Below, piece by piece: positions 1-5,353 of a stretch of DNA of 6,853 nucleotides. Below the pieces are notes generated by a model. It worked only from the letters and a program-made list of their open reading frames with translations. It ran no database searches and was not told where the DNA came from. The position numbers were made by a program, and so were the translations under genes. Position 1 is the stretch's first letter. Every line of letters starts with the position of its first letter. The stretch spans positions 1-6,853 of the forward strand of contig JANQIJ010000284.1 of assembly GCA_028282185.1 (NCBI GenBank), in the 5' to 3' direction. The DNA comes from Rhodospirillales bacterium. GTDB taxonomy: Bacteria > Pseudomonadota > Alphaproteobacteria > Rhodospirillales > Casp-alpha2.

Positions 1-251
1 ATGAACTTCACCTTTTCGCCATCGCCCACAACCGCCGCGGCCAGGGACCGACACATATCGGCATCAAAACCCGAATAGCGACCATTGGCGTCAACGAAAG
101 AGAACCCGGGCAGGCCGGTATTGACGATGCAGTGCAAAATTCCCCGGGCCTTGACGTCATCCACCGTCGCCGCCTGGGCACTGGAAACCGGCGCGCCCGA
201 GGCAATGGCCACCGCCGCCGCCGCGGCAACAAAACTAAGTCGTTTGAACAT
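1..251 (-). CDS. Amino-acid ABC transporter periplasmic binding protein, AapJ-like, C-terminus off the left edge
   Basis: Reading leftward from an ATG at 251, 83 codons stay open to the window edge, so only the N-terminal quarter of a protein of about 340 residues is present. It opens with a signal peptide (Lys-Arg, then an Ala/Val-rich core, ending near SAQA). The mature start has the features of the general L-amino-acid binding protein family (AapJ/BztA, SBP_bac_3 fold): ARGILHC, TGLPGFSF, and DADMC before VVGDGEKVKF. Over the first 56 mature residues about 38 match the neighbouring complete protein (427-1458), so the two are tandem paralogs. A Shine-Dalgarno AGGGAG (260-265, minus strand) lies 8 nt before the ATG and supports the start. 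The expected role is capture of L-amino acids in the periplasm for an ABC permease. Which copy serves that permease cannot be told from this fragment. Confidence 0.9.
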   Translation of the reverse strand, partial: MFKRLSFVAAAAAVAIASGAPVSSAQAATVDDVKARGILHCIVNTGLPGFSFVDANGRYSGFDADMCRSLAAAVVGDGEKVKF

Positions 252-259
252 GAAAAGTG

Positions 260-265
260 CTCCCT
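260..265 (-). promoter_or_regulatory. Ribosome binding site of the partial binding-protein gene
   Basis: AGGGAG on the minus strand, 8 nt upstream of the ATG at 251. It fixes the start of the partial binding protein. Confidence 0.7.
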
Positions 266-326
266 GGCTATGTCGTCTCATTTGATTTTGCTTGTCCCGC
301 GCCGGCTGCCCTGCCGCAAACGGGAA

Positions 327-336
327 CTTGACCAAG
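327..336. repeat. CTTGACCAAG near-palindrome, copy 1
   Basis: This 10-mer (CTTG-AC-CAAG, a 4-2-4 inverted repeat) lies in the 175-bp gap between the two binding-protein genes, about 75 nt upstream of the start at 251. An identical 10-mer sits 15 nt upstream of the second binding-protein gene (1474-1483). It may be a shared operator or chance. No regulator is identified. Confidence 0.3.
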
Positions 337-426
337 AAAGCTTAACCCAGTTGTTGTCGGGTTGCGAGTGCGAAGGCGCGTTTTTTTGCGGTTTGGTTAC
401 ACCCTCTTCCGCGCCCCCTTTCGGCG

Positions 427-1458
427 CTAACGGAACGGCGGCGCGTAGATCAAGCCGCCGTCCTTATATGACGCGTTCAAACCGCGCTGCAGCCCGATGG
501 GAGTCGATGGGCCGAGGTTACGCTCGAAAATCTCGGCGTAGTTGCCCGCGGTCTTGATCGCCCGCAAGGCCCATGCCCTGTCGAGGCCCAGTTGCTCGCC
601 CAGGGCGCCCTCACTGCCCAAGAGACGGCCGATGGACGGGTTGGGCGGCCGGGTGGCCAAGGCGTCCGCATTGGCCGCGGTGATGCCGTGCTCCTCGGCG
701 GCGAACAGGGCGAAGACCGTCCAGCGGACGATGTCCTCCCATTGATTGTCGCCATGCCGGACGACCGGCCCCAAGGGCTCCTTGGAGATGATCTCCGGCA
801 GGATCAGGTGGTCCTCCGGCCTCTCGAAGCTGGCCCGGTTCGCGGCCAGGCCCGACATGTCCGTCGTATAGACGTCGCAGCGATCAGCCAAATAGGCGCG
901 CCGCGCCTCTTCACTGGTTTCGATGGGCACCGGACGATAGGAGATCTTATTCGAGCGGAAATAGTCGGCCAAGTTCAGTTCCGTCGTCGTCCCCGTTTGG
1001 ATGCAGATCGTCGCGCCGTCCAGTTCCTTGGCGCTGTTGACGCCCTTGTCCTTGCGAATCATGAAACCCTGACCGTCGTAATAGGTCGTGCCGATGAAGG
1101 TCATCTTTACATCGACGTCGCGGACGAAGGTCCATGTGGTGTTGCGAAAGATCACATCACCCTCGCCGGAATTCAACAAGGTGAACCGGGTCTTGCCCGT
1201 CGCCGGAATGAACTTGACCTTGTCACCGTCGCCCAGGACCGCCGCGGCAACGGCACGGCACATGTCGACATCGAGGCCCCGCCAGCGTCCCGCCGCGTCG
1301 GTGAAGGAAAACCCGGCCAGACCGGTGGAGACGATGCAATGCAGCATCCCCCGCGCGCGCAGGTTGTCGAGGGTAGAGGCATGAACGTCCCGGGCTATGC
1401 CGACCAGGACCGCAATCCCGGCCACGACGACCAAATGTTTGACAATGCGGTGTTTCAT
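427..1458 (-). CDS. aapJ: General L-amino-acid ABC transporter periplasmic binding protein (AapJ/BztA family)
   Basis: 343 residues, the usual AapJ length. The protein binds L-amino acids in the periplasm and delivers them to the AapQM permease with the AapP ATPase. Residues 1-27 are a signal peptide (MKHRIVKH, hydrophobic core, cut likely after VHA). Family signatures recalled from AapJ follow: DVDMC (63-67), RNTTWT (105-110), TYYDGQGFM (125-133), TGTTTELNLADYF (155-167), RCDVYTTDMSGL (193-204), LPEIISKEPLGP (220-231), GNYAEIFERN (305-314) and a C-terminal GGLIYAPPFR. Four cysteines (41, 67, 152, 194) sit where AapJ proteins carry theirs, suggesting disulfides. The open frame extends upstream to 1635, but the ATG at 1458 has a strong GGAGGAG site and begins the signal peptide. 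It is divergent from metC, and a paralog follows after a 175-bp gap, so this copy may be transcribed alone or read through into it. Confidence 0.93.
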   Translation of the reverse strand: MKHRIVKHLVVVAGIAVLVGIARDVHASTLDNLRARGMLHCIVSTGLAGFSFTDAAGRWRGLDVDMCRAVAAAVLGDGDKVKFIPATGKTRFTLLNSGEGDVIFRNTTWTFVRDVDVKMTFIGTTYYDGQGFMIRKDKGVNSAKELDGATICIQTGTTTELNLADYFRSNKISYRPVPIETSEEARRAYLADRCDVYTTDMSGLAANRASFERPEDHLILPEIISKEPLGPVVRHGDNQWEDIVRWTVFALFAAEEHGITAANADALATRPPNPSIGRLLGSEGALGEQLGLDRAWALRAIKTAGNYAEIFERNLGPSTPIGLQRGLNASYKDGGLIYAPPFR

Positions 1459-1465
1459 GTATGCT
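1439..1465 (+). promoter_or_regulatory. Candidate sigma70 promoter for metC operon
   Basis: TTGACA (1439-1444) is a perfect -35 box. TATGCT (1460-1465) is a 4/6 match to -10, with a short 15-nt spacer. It lies within the signal-peptide codons of the divergent binding-protein gene, about 80 nt before the metC ATG. It is the best + strand candidate seen, but the short spacer weakens it. Confidence 0.3.
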
Positions 1466-1470
1466 CCTCC
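1464..1470 (-). promoter_or_regulatory. Ribosome binding site fixing the aapJ start
   Basis: GGAGGAG on the minus strand, 5 nt before the ATG at 1458. This strong site selects that ATG over the longer open frame reaching 1635, which would add 59 residues with no binding-protein or signal-peptide character. Confidence 0.8.
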
Positions 1471-1472
1471 CG

Positions 1473-1484
1473 GCTTGACCAAGC
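1473..1484. repeat. GCTTGACCAAGC palindrome, copy 2 of the shared motif
   Basis: A 5-2-5 inverted repeat directly upstream of the aapJ ribosome binding site. Its central 10 bases are identical to those at 327-336, upstream of the paralogous gene. Its position between the two divergent start codons would suit an operator or an mRNA hairpin close to the ribosome site. Confidence 0.35.
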
Positions 1485-1510
1485 CCGACCCGCGTCGGTC
1501 GGTGCCGACC
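1485..1510. repeat. Three alternating CCGACC / GGTCGG half-sites
   Basis: CCGACC (1485-1490), GGTCGG (1497-1502) and CCGACC (1505-1510) form two overlapping inverted repeats that share the middle element: one with a 6-nt loop, the other with a 2-nt gap. In DNA this could be an operator. In RNA it allows two mutually exclusive hairpins. It lies in the leader between metC and the divergent aapJ-family gene. Function is not known. Confidence 0.45.
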
Positions 1511-1511
1511 C

Positions 1512-1530
1512 TTAAAGCGCCATTAAAGCG
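1512..1530. repeat. Direct repeat TTAAAGCG x2, 11-bp period
   Basis: TTAAAGCG occurs at 1512-1519 and again at 1523-1530, one helical turn apart, just before the metC start. The phasing places both copies on the same face of DNA, as with tandem activator half-sites. The second copy overlaps the candidate -10 box on the minus strand. Chance cannot be excluded. Confidence 0.35.
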
Positions 1531-1550
1531 AAAGACCCGCGACATGTCCG
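1522..1550 (-). promoter_or_regulatory. Candidate sigma70 promoter for aapJ
   Basis: On the minus strand CGGACA (1545-1550; 4/6 to TTGACA) and TTTAAT (1522-1527; 5/6 to TATAAT) are separated by exactly 17 nt. Transcription would start near 1515 and give a leader of roughly 55 nt carrying the CCGACC/GGTCGG palindromes. It overlaps the metC start codon, so the two divergent units could interfere with each other. Confidence 0.35.
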
Positions 1551-2746
1551 AAAAATCCGATCTTAAAAACAAACGCCGGGACACGATCATGGCCCACGCC
1601 GGCTTGCGCCCCGACGACAACCAGGGCATTCCCAATCCGCCCGTCTATTACGCCTCGACCGTCTTGTTCCCGACGATCGAGGAATTCGAAACCCGCGACC
1701 GACCGCCCTATCACGGCGTGCAATACGGGCGCTCGGGCACGCCGACGCAGTTCGCCTTCGAGGAAGCGGTCACCGCGCTCTACCCCGGCGGCCACAAAAC
1801 GGTTTCCTGGCCATCCGGCATCGGTGCCATCGCGGCGACGATGATCACGTTTCTAAGGCACGGCGACCATGTGTTGGTCGCGGATACGGTTTACGGCCCG
1901 ACGCGCAAGCGGGTCGGCGCCAACTTGCTGGAACGGGCCGGCGTCGAGATCACCTATTACGACCCCTTGATCGGCGGCGGCATCGCCGACCTGATCAACG
2001 AGCGGACCCGGATGATCTATCTGGAATCGCCGGGGTCGCACACGTTCGAGGTTCAGGACGTGCCGGCGATCACCCAGGCGGCGAAGGCGCGCGGCGTGAT
2101 GACAGCGATCGACAACACCTGGTCCTCGCCGCTGTATTGCAACCCGTTCGACCTGGGCGTCGATCTGGTGATCGAGGCCGCGACCAAATACATCTGCGGC
2201 CATTCCGATGCCATGCTGGGCACCACCACGGTCTCAACGGAAGAACAGTTTCAGGCCTTGAAGGCCATGCAGTCGACCCTTGGCTCGCGCGCCGGACCGG
2301 ACGAATGCTATCTGGGTCTGCGCGGCCTGCGCACGCTGTCCGTGCGCATGGAGCGCCACCAAAAGAACGCCCTGGTCCTGGCTGAATGGTTCCAGGCGCG
2401 GCCCGAGGTCGCGCGGGTGCTCTACCCGGCCCTGGCCGACGACCCCGGACATGAATTGTGGCGCCGCGACCACACGGGCGCTTCCGGGCTGTTCGGGGTT
2501 ATGCTCGAACCCTGTTCGAAAGCGGCCGTCGCCGCCATGCTGGACGGCTTGGAACTGTTCGGCATGGGGGCCAGTTGGGGCGGATACGAAAGTCTGGTAA
2601 TTACCATTCATCCGGAGAAACTACGTACCGCCGTGCCCTGGCCCCATGATAACCCGATGCTGCGCTTCCATATCGGTTTGGAAGACCCGGCGGATTTGAT
2701 CGACGACCTGGCGGCCGGGTTCACGCGGCTCAACGCCGCCAGTTAA
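1544..2746 (+). CDS. metC: Cystathionine beta-lyase (PLP-dependent)
   Basis: 400 residues, the normal size for the Cys/Met metabolism PLP family. It cleaves cystathionine to homocysteine, pyruvate and ammonia in methionine synthesis and acts in the cytoplasm. Visible motifs are YGRSGTPT (61-68) at the cofactor phosphate site, DTVYGPT (114-120) with the ring-stacking Tyr117, the cofactor Asp190 in AIDNTWSSP, the Schiff-base Lys215 in ATKYICGHSD, and SWGGYES (344-350) typical of MetC. RFHIGLEDP (374-382) carries the substrate-carboxylate arginine. The open frame reaches back to 1397, but the ATG at 1544 begins family-like sequence; its ribosome site is weak (AAAGA). Another ATG at 1589 is possible but less likely. 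It is followed 12 bp later by hisI. The SWGGYES and GHSD features favour beta-lyase over gamma-synthase. Some homologs also act as cysteine desulfhydrases. Confidence 0.94.
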   Translation: MSEKSDLKNKRRDTIMAHAGLRPDDNQGIPNPPVYYASTVLFPTIEEFETRDRPPYHGVQYGRSGTPTQFAFEEAVTALYPGGHKTVSWPSGIGAIAATMITFLRHGDHVLVADTVYGPTRKRVGANLLERAGVEITYYDPLIGGGIADLINERTRMIYLESPGSHTFEVQDVPAITQAAKARGVMTAIDNTWSSPLYCNPFDLGVDLVIEAATKYICGHSDAMLGTTTVSTEEQFQALKAMQSTLGSRAGPDECYLGLRGLRTLSVRMERHQKNALVLAEWFQARPEVARVLYPALADDPGHELWRRDHTGASGLFGVMLEPCSKAAVAAMLDGLELFGMGASWGGYESLVITIHPEKLRTAVPWPHDNPMLRFHIGLEDPADLIDDLAAGFTRLNAAS

Positions 2747-2758
2747 GGAAAGCGGACA

Positions 2759-3163
2759 ATGGACAAGACGCTCATCGACGATGTTGTCGACCGCCTGCGG
2801 TTCGACGATCGCGGCCTGATCCCGGCGATCGCCCAGCAACACGACAGTGGCGAAATTCTCATGGTCGCCTGGATGAATGCCGAGGCCGTGCGCGAGACCC
2901 TGAGCACAGGCCAGGTCTGTTATTTCTCCCGTTCGCGCAAGTCCCTGTGGCGCAAGGGCGAAACCTCGGGCCAGGTTCAGCGCCTGGTCGAATTTCGCTT
3001 CGATTGCGACGAGGACACGGTCCTGACGCTGGTCGATCAGACCGGCGTCGCCTGTCACACGGGCCGACACAACTGTTTTTTTCATGCGGTGCGGGATGGC
3101 GAAATCCAAGTCATCGCCGAGGTCGAGACGGACCCGGAGGCCTTGTATGGCGGAAAAAGCTGA
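2759..3163 (+). CDS. hisI: Phosphoribosyl-AMP cyclohydrolase
   Basis: 134 residues, a typical stand-alone HisI with no HisE fusion. It opens the adenine ring of phosphoribosyl-AMP, the third step of histidine synthesis, in the cytoplasm as a zinc- and magnesium-dependent dimer. Motifs are LIPAIAQ (20-26), EILMVAWMN (32-40), YFSRSRKSLWRKGETSG (55-71), the acidic metal site DCDED (82-86), and CHTGRHNCF (99-107). The zinc cysteines 83, 99 and 106 known for the family are all present, so this is not a zinc-free variant. An AAGGAA ribosome site (2745-2750) overlaps the metC stop codon and lies 8 nt before the ATG, so translation is probably linked to metC. The last 17 bp overlap the GTPase gene downstream. 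No other histidine genes are in the window. Confidence 0.96.
   Translation: MDKTLIDDVVDRLRFDDRGLIPAIAQQHDSGEILMVAWMNAEAVRETLSTGQVCYFSRSRKSLWRKGETSGQVQRLVEFRFDCDEDTVLTLVDQTGVACHTGRHNCFFHAVRDGEIQVIAEVETDPEALYGGKS
3136..3140 (+). promoter_or_regulatory. Ribosome binding site inside hisI for the GTPase gene
   Basis: GGAGG lies 6 nt before the ATG at 3147, within the end of hisI. It selects that ATG over an in-frame one at 3084 with no comparable site. It also implies that the GTPase is translated from the same mRNA as HisI. Confidence 0.75.
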
Positions 3164-4319
3164 CCCCCGCCCCGCGGCCAGCGCGGCCGATACCGTCAAT
3201 GCGACGGGTCCGGCAGCCCAGGACGTCAATGCGCGGCTGATCGCCAAATCGATCCCGGTCACGGTGTTGACCGGTTTTCTCGGCTCGGGCAAGACGACCC
3301 TGCTGAACAAGCTGCTAAGCGACCCCGCCATGGGCGAGGCGGCGGTCCTGGTCAACGAATTCGGCGAAATCGGTCTTGATCACCTGCTCGTAAAGGAAAC
3401 CCGGGAAGACACGGTTCTGCTCAATTCCGGCTGCCTATGCTGCACCGTGCGGGGCGACCTGGTCAACGCCATGCGCGAGTTGTTCTGGCAGCGGTTCGAC
3501 AAGAAAGTCCCCTGGTTCAAGCGCCTGGTGATCGAAACCACCGGACTGGCCGACCCGGCGCCGGTCATCCATACCCTGATGACCGAACCGACCATCGGCA
3601 CACGCTACCGCCTGGACGGCATCGTCACAACGGTCGATGCGGTCAACGGACCGAAGACCCTGGCGGCGCAACCCGAAAGCGTCAAACAGGCGGCGGTCGC
3701 CGACCGCATCGTCCTGACCAAGACCGACCTGGCGGATGACGACCAACGGGCCGAGATCGCCCGCCGGCTGAAGGAACTCAATCCTGCGGCGCCTTTGCTG
3801 GACGCGCAGGGCGCCGTCTCGCCGGGCGACTTGTTCGATGCCGGGTTGTTTTCAACCGACCGCAAGATCGCCGACGTCGCCGGCTGGCTGAAGGACGAGG
3901 CCTATGCCGATATCCATCATGACGGTCATGGGCACAATCACGGCCATGCCGATGAACATGGGGCCGACCATCACCACGATCACGAGCATCACCACGACGT
4001 CAATCGCCACGACGCGCGCATCGGCTCGTTCTGCTTGGTCGTCGATGACCCGATCGACTGGGACGCCTTTGTCACCTGGATGGAAATGTTGATCGCCACC
4101 CAGGGTGAGAACCTGCTCAGGATCAAGGGCATCCTGAACCTCCGGGGCGAGGACCGCCCCGTCGCCGTGCACGGGGTCCAACACCTGTTCCATCCGCCGG
4201 TTGGCCTGCCAGCCTGGCCTAACCCCGATGACCGCCGATCAAAGATTGTGTTCATCACCCGCGACATCGGCCGACGCGCAATCGAGCAGACTTTCGACAG
4301 TTTCGTGCATCGCGGCTGA
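3147..4319 (+). CDS. COG0523/CobW-family GTPase, probable zinc or cobalt chaperone with His-rich loop
   Basis: 390 residues. The COG0523 family are cytoplasmic GTPases that deliver metal ions to client proteins. After about 35 polar N-terminal residues comes the G domain: Walker A GFLGSGKT (43-50), metal-binding GCLCC (Cys96, 98, 99), VIETTGLADP (128-137) and TKTD (191-194) for guanine recognition. Residues 257-289 form a loop with 15 histidines among Asp/Gly, typical of metal-sensing or metal-storing members. From about 292 to 388 is the CobW C-terminal domain. No cobalamin genes are adjacent, which favours a general zinc chaperone over CobW itself; nitrile hydratase activation is another family role with no support here. 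The start overlaps hisI by 17 bp, implying co-translation and possibly service to the zinc enzyme HisI, which is inference. No clear terminator follows: GAGC-CGG-GCTC (4318-4328) lacks a T-run. Confidence 0.92.
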   Translation: MAEKADPRPAASAADTVNATGPAAQDVNARLIAKSIPVTVLTGFLGSGKTTLLNKLLSDPAMGEAAVLVNEFGEIGLDHLLVKETREDTVLLNSGCLCCTVRGDLVNAMRELFWQRFDKKVPWFKRLVIETTGLADPAPVIHTLMTEPTIGTRYRLDGIVTTVDAVNGPKTLAAQPESVKQAAVADRIVLTKTDLADDDQRAEIARRLKELNPAAPLLDAQGAVSPGDLFDAGLFSTDRKIADVAGWLKDEAYADIHHDGHGHNHGHADEHGADHHHDHEHHHDVNRHDARIGSFCLVVDDPIDWDAFVTWMEMLIATQGENLLRIKGILNLRGEDRPVAVHGVQHLFHPPVGLPAWPNPDDRRSKIVFITRDIGRRAIEQTFDSFVHRG

Positions 4320-4345
4320 GCCGGGCTCGATGACGGAAAACATCG

Positions 4346-4384
4346 TTCTGTATAATTTTACTAATAATTTCAAAGAATTATGAA
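4346..4384. promoter_or_regulatory. AT-rich island with 12-bp-phased ATAATT repeats
   Basis: Only 6 of 39 bases are G or C, in otherwise GC-rich DNA. ATAATT occurs at 4352-4357 and 4364-4369, and its reverse complement AATTAT at 4376-4381, all in 12-bp steps. A consensus -10 box TATAAT is at 4351-4356, but the -35 position (near 4327-4332) matches only about 3/6. It may serve as an UP-element, a nucleoid-protein site or a regulator site. Confidence 0.35.
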
Positions 4385-4391
4385 AGTCGCC

Positions 4392-4421
4392 CTTGACTTA
4401 AGACATACTGCCTTATGGCAT
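4392..4421 (+). promoter_or_regulatory. Possible housekeeping promoter, CTTGACT -35 with weak -10
   Basis: CTTGACT (4392-4398) matches the alphaproteobacterial -35 CTTGAC. TGGCAT (4416-4421), 17 nt after TTGACT, is only a 3/6 -10. It is directly downstream of the AT-rich island, which could act as an upstream activating element. Alternative -10 placements need unusual spacings. Confidence 0.25.
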
Positions 4422-4432
4422 ATTGCCGATCA
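4406..4432 (+). promoter_or_regulatory. Possible sigma28 (flagellar/chemotaxis) promoter
   Basis: GCCGATCA (4425-4432) matches 7 of 8 bases of the sigma28 -10 GCCGATAA. The matching -35 position, 11 nt upstream (4406-4413), reads TACTGCCT and agrees with TAAAGTTT at only 4 of 8. It is interesting because the genes downstream are chemosensory, but the weak -35 keeps confidence low. Confidence 0.2.
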
Positions 4433-4435
4433 GCC

Positions 4436-4447
4436 TATCACTTGATA
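4436..4447. repeat. Palindrome TATCA-CT-TGATA
   Basis: A perfect 5-2-5 inverted repeat just downstream of the candidate promoters. Size and placement would suit a small repressor operator. No regulator gene is adjacent to link to it. Confidence 0.3.
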
Positions 4448-4535
4448 CATATCGCCATAGATGTGAAGCGGCCTGACGCTGGAAGTGTTTCAGGGCATTT
4501 AGGGGGCATCACATTCAAGGTGCAGTTCGTTTTTT

Positions 4536-4647
4536 ACGGTGGTTCGGCAATGCCAACCGGCCGTCCGAAGAGTTCTGCCGCACGGCAGGGTTGGATACTC
4601 GGCCCTCGCAACTACAGCATCACGTAACCGAGGCGGACATCGGTCCG
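4536..4647 (+). ncRNA. Structured 5' leader with three hairpins, class unknown
   Basis: Three stems can be drawn in the RNA. First, 4536-4564: ACGG pairs with CCGT, then GGTT-c-GGC pairs with GCC-AACC around an AAT loop. Second, 4565-4602: CC/GG and GAGT/ACTC enclose a tight CTGCC-GCAC-GGCAG hairpin (4575-4588). Third, 4634-4647: CGGAC-ATCG-GTCCG. The last stem ends 42 nt before the sensor-gene ATG. No known riboswitch class was recognised. It may be a cis-regulatory leader or simply GC-rich folding. Confidence 0.35.
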
Positions 4648-4676
4648 GCTCACACGCGGAAACAAATTTTTCTCAT

Positions 4677-4680
4677 GGAG
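4677..4680 (+). promoter_or_regulatory. Ribosome binding site fixing the sensor-protein start
   Basis: GGAG lies 9 nt before the ATG at 4690, which begins directly with a signal peptide. In-frame ATGs at 4591 and 4675 would put extra residues before the signal peptide and are less likely. Confidence 0.6.
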
Positions 4681-4689
4681 CATTCATCA

Positions 4690-5283
4690 ATGAAATCCAA
4701 CATCCACAAGATGTTTACCGCGGTCGCGACCGTCGCCGCCATTTCGCTGGCCGCGCCGGCCTCTGCCGAAGTCCATGTCGCGCCGATGAAGGAACTGGCC
4801 GGCTCCAAGGTCAAAGCCTGGCTGCAAAGCGACGCCGTGGTCTCTGCGGTCAAGGCCCAGAACGCGGCCAACGCCGGCCTGGACGAGCCGGGCATCATCA
4901 AAATGGACAAACAGTGGCGCGCCGAAACCAAATCCGGATCCGGTCCGTTGATCGACAAAGTGCTGAACAACGCGCTTTCCGCCTACCTGAAGAAGATCAA
5001 GGCCGAAAGCCAGGGCCTGTACACGGAGATTTTCGTCATGGACAACAAGGGCCTGAATGTCGGCCAGAGCGATGTCACTTCGGACTATTGGCAGGGTGAC
5101 GAGGCGAAGTGGAAGCAGACCTTCGCTGTCGGCCCCAATGCGGTCCACATCAGCGACGTCGAAGAAGATGAGTCGACCCAAACCTTCCAGTCGCAGCTCA
5201 GCGTCTCGATCATCGACCCCAAGACCGGCAAGCCGATCGGCGCGGTGACCATCGGTGTCGACATGGAAGCCTTGGGCATTTAG
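4690..5283 (+). CDS. Exported free-standing Cache/PDC-type sensor-domain protein
   Basis: 197 residues. Residues 1-26 are a signal peptide (Lys-rich start, AVATVAAISLAAP core, ASA cleavage site before Glu27); there is no other membrane segment or lipobox, so the mature protein should be soluble in the periplasm. The rest resembles one Cache/PDC ligand-binding unit: an N-terminal helix (about 32-60), helix 86-108, strand EIFVMDNKGLNV (113-124), the DYWQGDEAKW segment (132-141) at the usual ligand-loop position, then HISDVEEDEST (153-163) and the closing strand pair SQLSVSIIDPKTG and IGAVTIGVDMEAL. Such domains normally form the outer part of chemoreceptors or kinases; here the domain is alone and is followed by a chemoreceptor gene. 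The likely role is as a soluble ligand-sensing partner. The fold call is by sequence pattern only, and the ligand is not known. Confidence 0.7.
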   Translation: MKSNIHKMFTAVATVAAISLAAPASAEVHVAPMKELAGSKVKAWLQSDAVVSAVKAQNAANAGLDEPGIIKMDKQWRAETKSGSGPLIDKVLNNALSAYLKKIKAESQGLYTEIFVMDNKGLNVGQSDVTSDYWQGDEAKWKQTFAVGPNAVHISDVEEDESTQTFQSQLSVSIIDPKTGKPIGAVTIGVDMEALGI

Positions 5284-5353
5284 GGCCGCCGTCCAAAGCA
5301 ACACACAGGGGCCCGCACCCACGGAACGCCTTCTTGACCAAAGGCACGGAATA

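Larger units (their letters stand above)
4320..4689 (+). other. 370-bp non-coding stretch: AT-rich start, then structured leader
   Basis: No convincing gene is present. From left to right it holds an AT-rich island with a TATAAT (4346-4384), possible promoter elements (4392-4432), a 12-bp palindrome (4436-4447), a T6 run (4530-4535) without a good preceding stem, and three potential hairpins (4536-4647) before the next start codon. A 70-codon open frame at 4415-4627 lacks a ribosome site and family resemblance and is regarded as chance. The sequence probably carries the promoter and 5' leader of the sensor gene at 4690. Confidence 0.6.

Noticed and set aside
411..427. Possible terminator GCGCC-loop-GGCGC at the end of the aapJ-family gene
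   Set aside because: The stem is 5 bp and on the transcribed strand no T-run follows; the T7 at 381-387 is on the opposite strand. Not a convincing intrinsic terminator.
592..1515. Long open frame of 307 codons on the + strand
   Set aside because: It is the antisense shadow of the aapJ-family gene, caused by high GC at third positions. The minus-strand product has clear family motifs and a signal peptide; this frame has none.
1497..1528. Sigma54 promoter (GG-N10-GC) upstream of the transporter gene
   Set aside because: A TGGCGC occurs on the minus strand, but no GC dinucleotide in TTGC-like context follows at the required spacing.
2621..3355. Open frame of 244 codons on the - strand
   Set aside because: It is antisense to the end of metC, all of hisI and the start of the GTPase, which are well supported. 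No recognisable protein motif was seen.
3915..4010. Repetitive CAT/CAC-rich DNA resembling a microsatellite
   Set aside because: Fully explained by the histidine-rich loop of the GTPase in an intact reading frame.
4415..4627. Small open frame of 70 codons in the non-coding gap
   Set aside because: No Shine-Dalgarno, no recognisable motif, and it runs through the predicted hairpins. More likely leader sequence.
4536..4647. Cobalamin, SAM/SAH or c-di-GMP riboswitch
   Set aside because: Stems are present, but the conserved cores I know for these classes could not be found, so no class is assigned.
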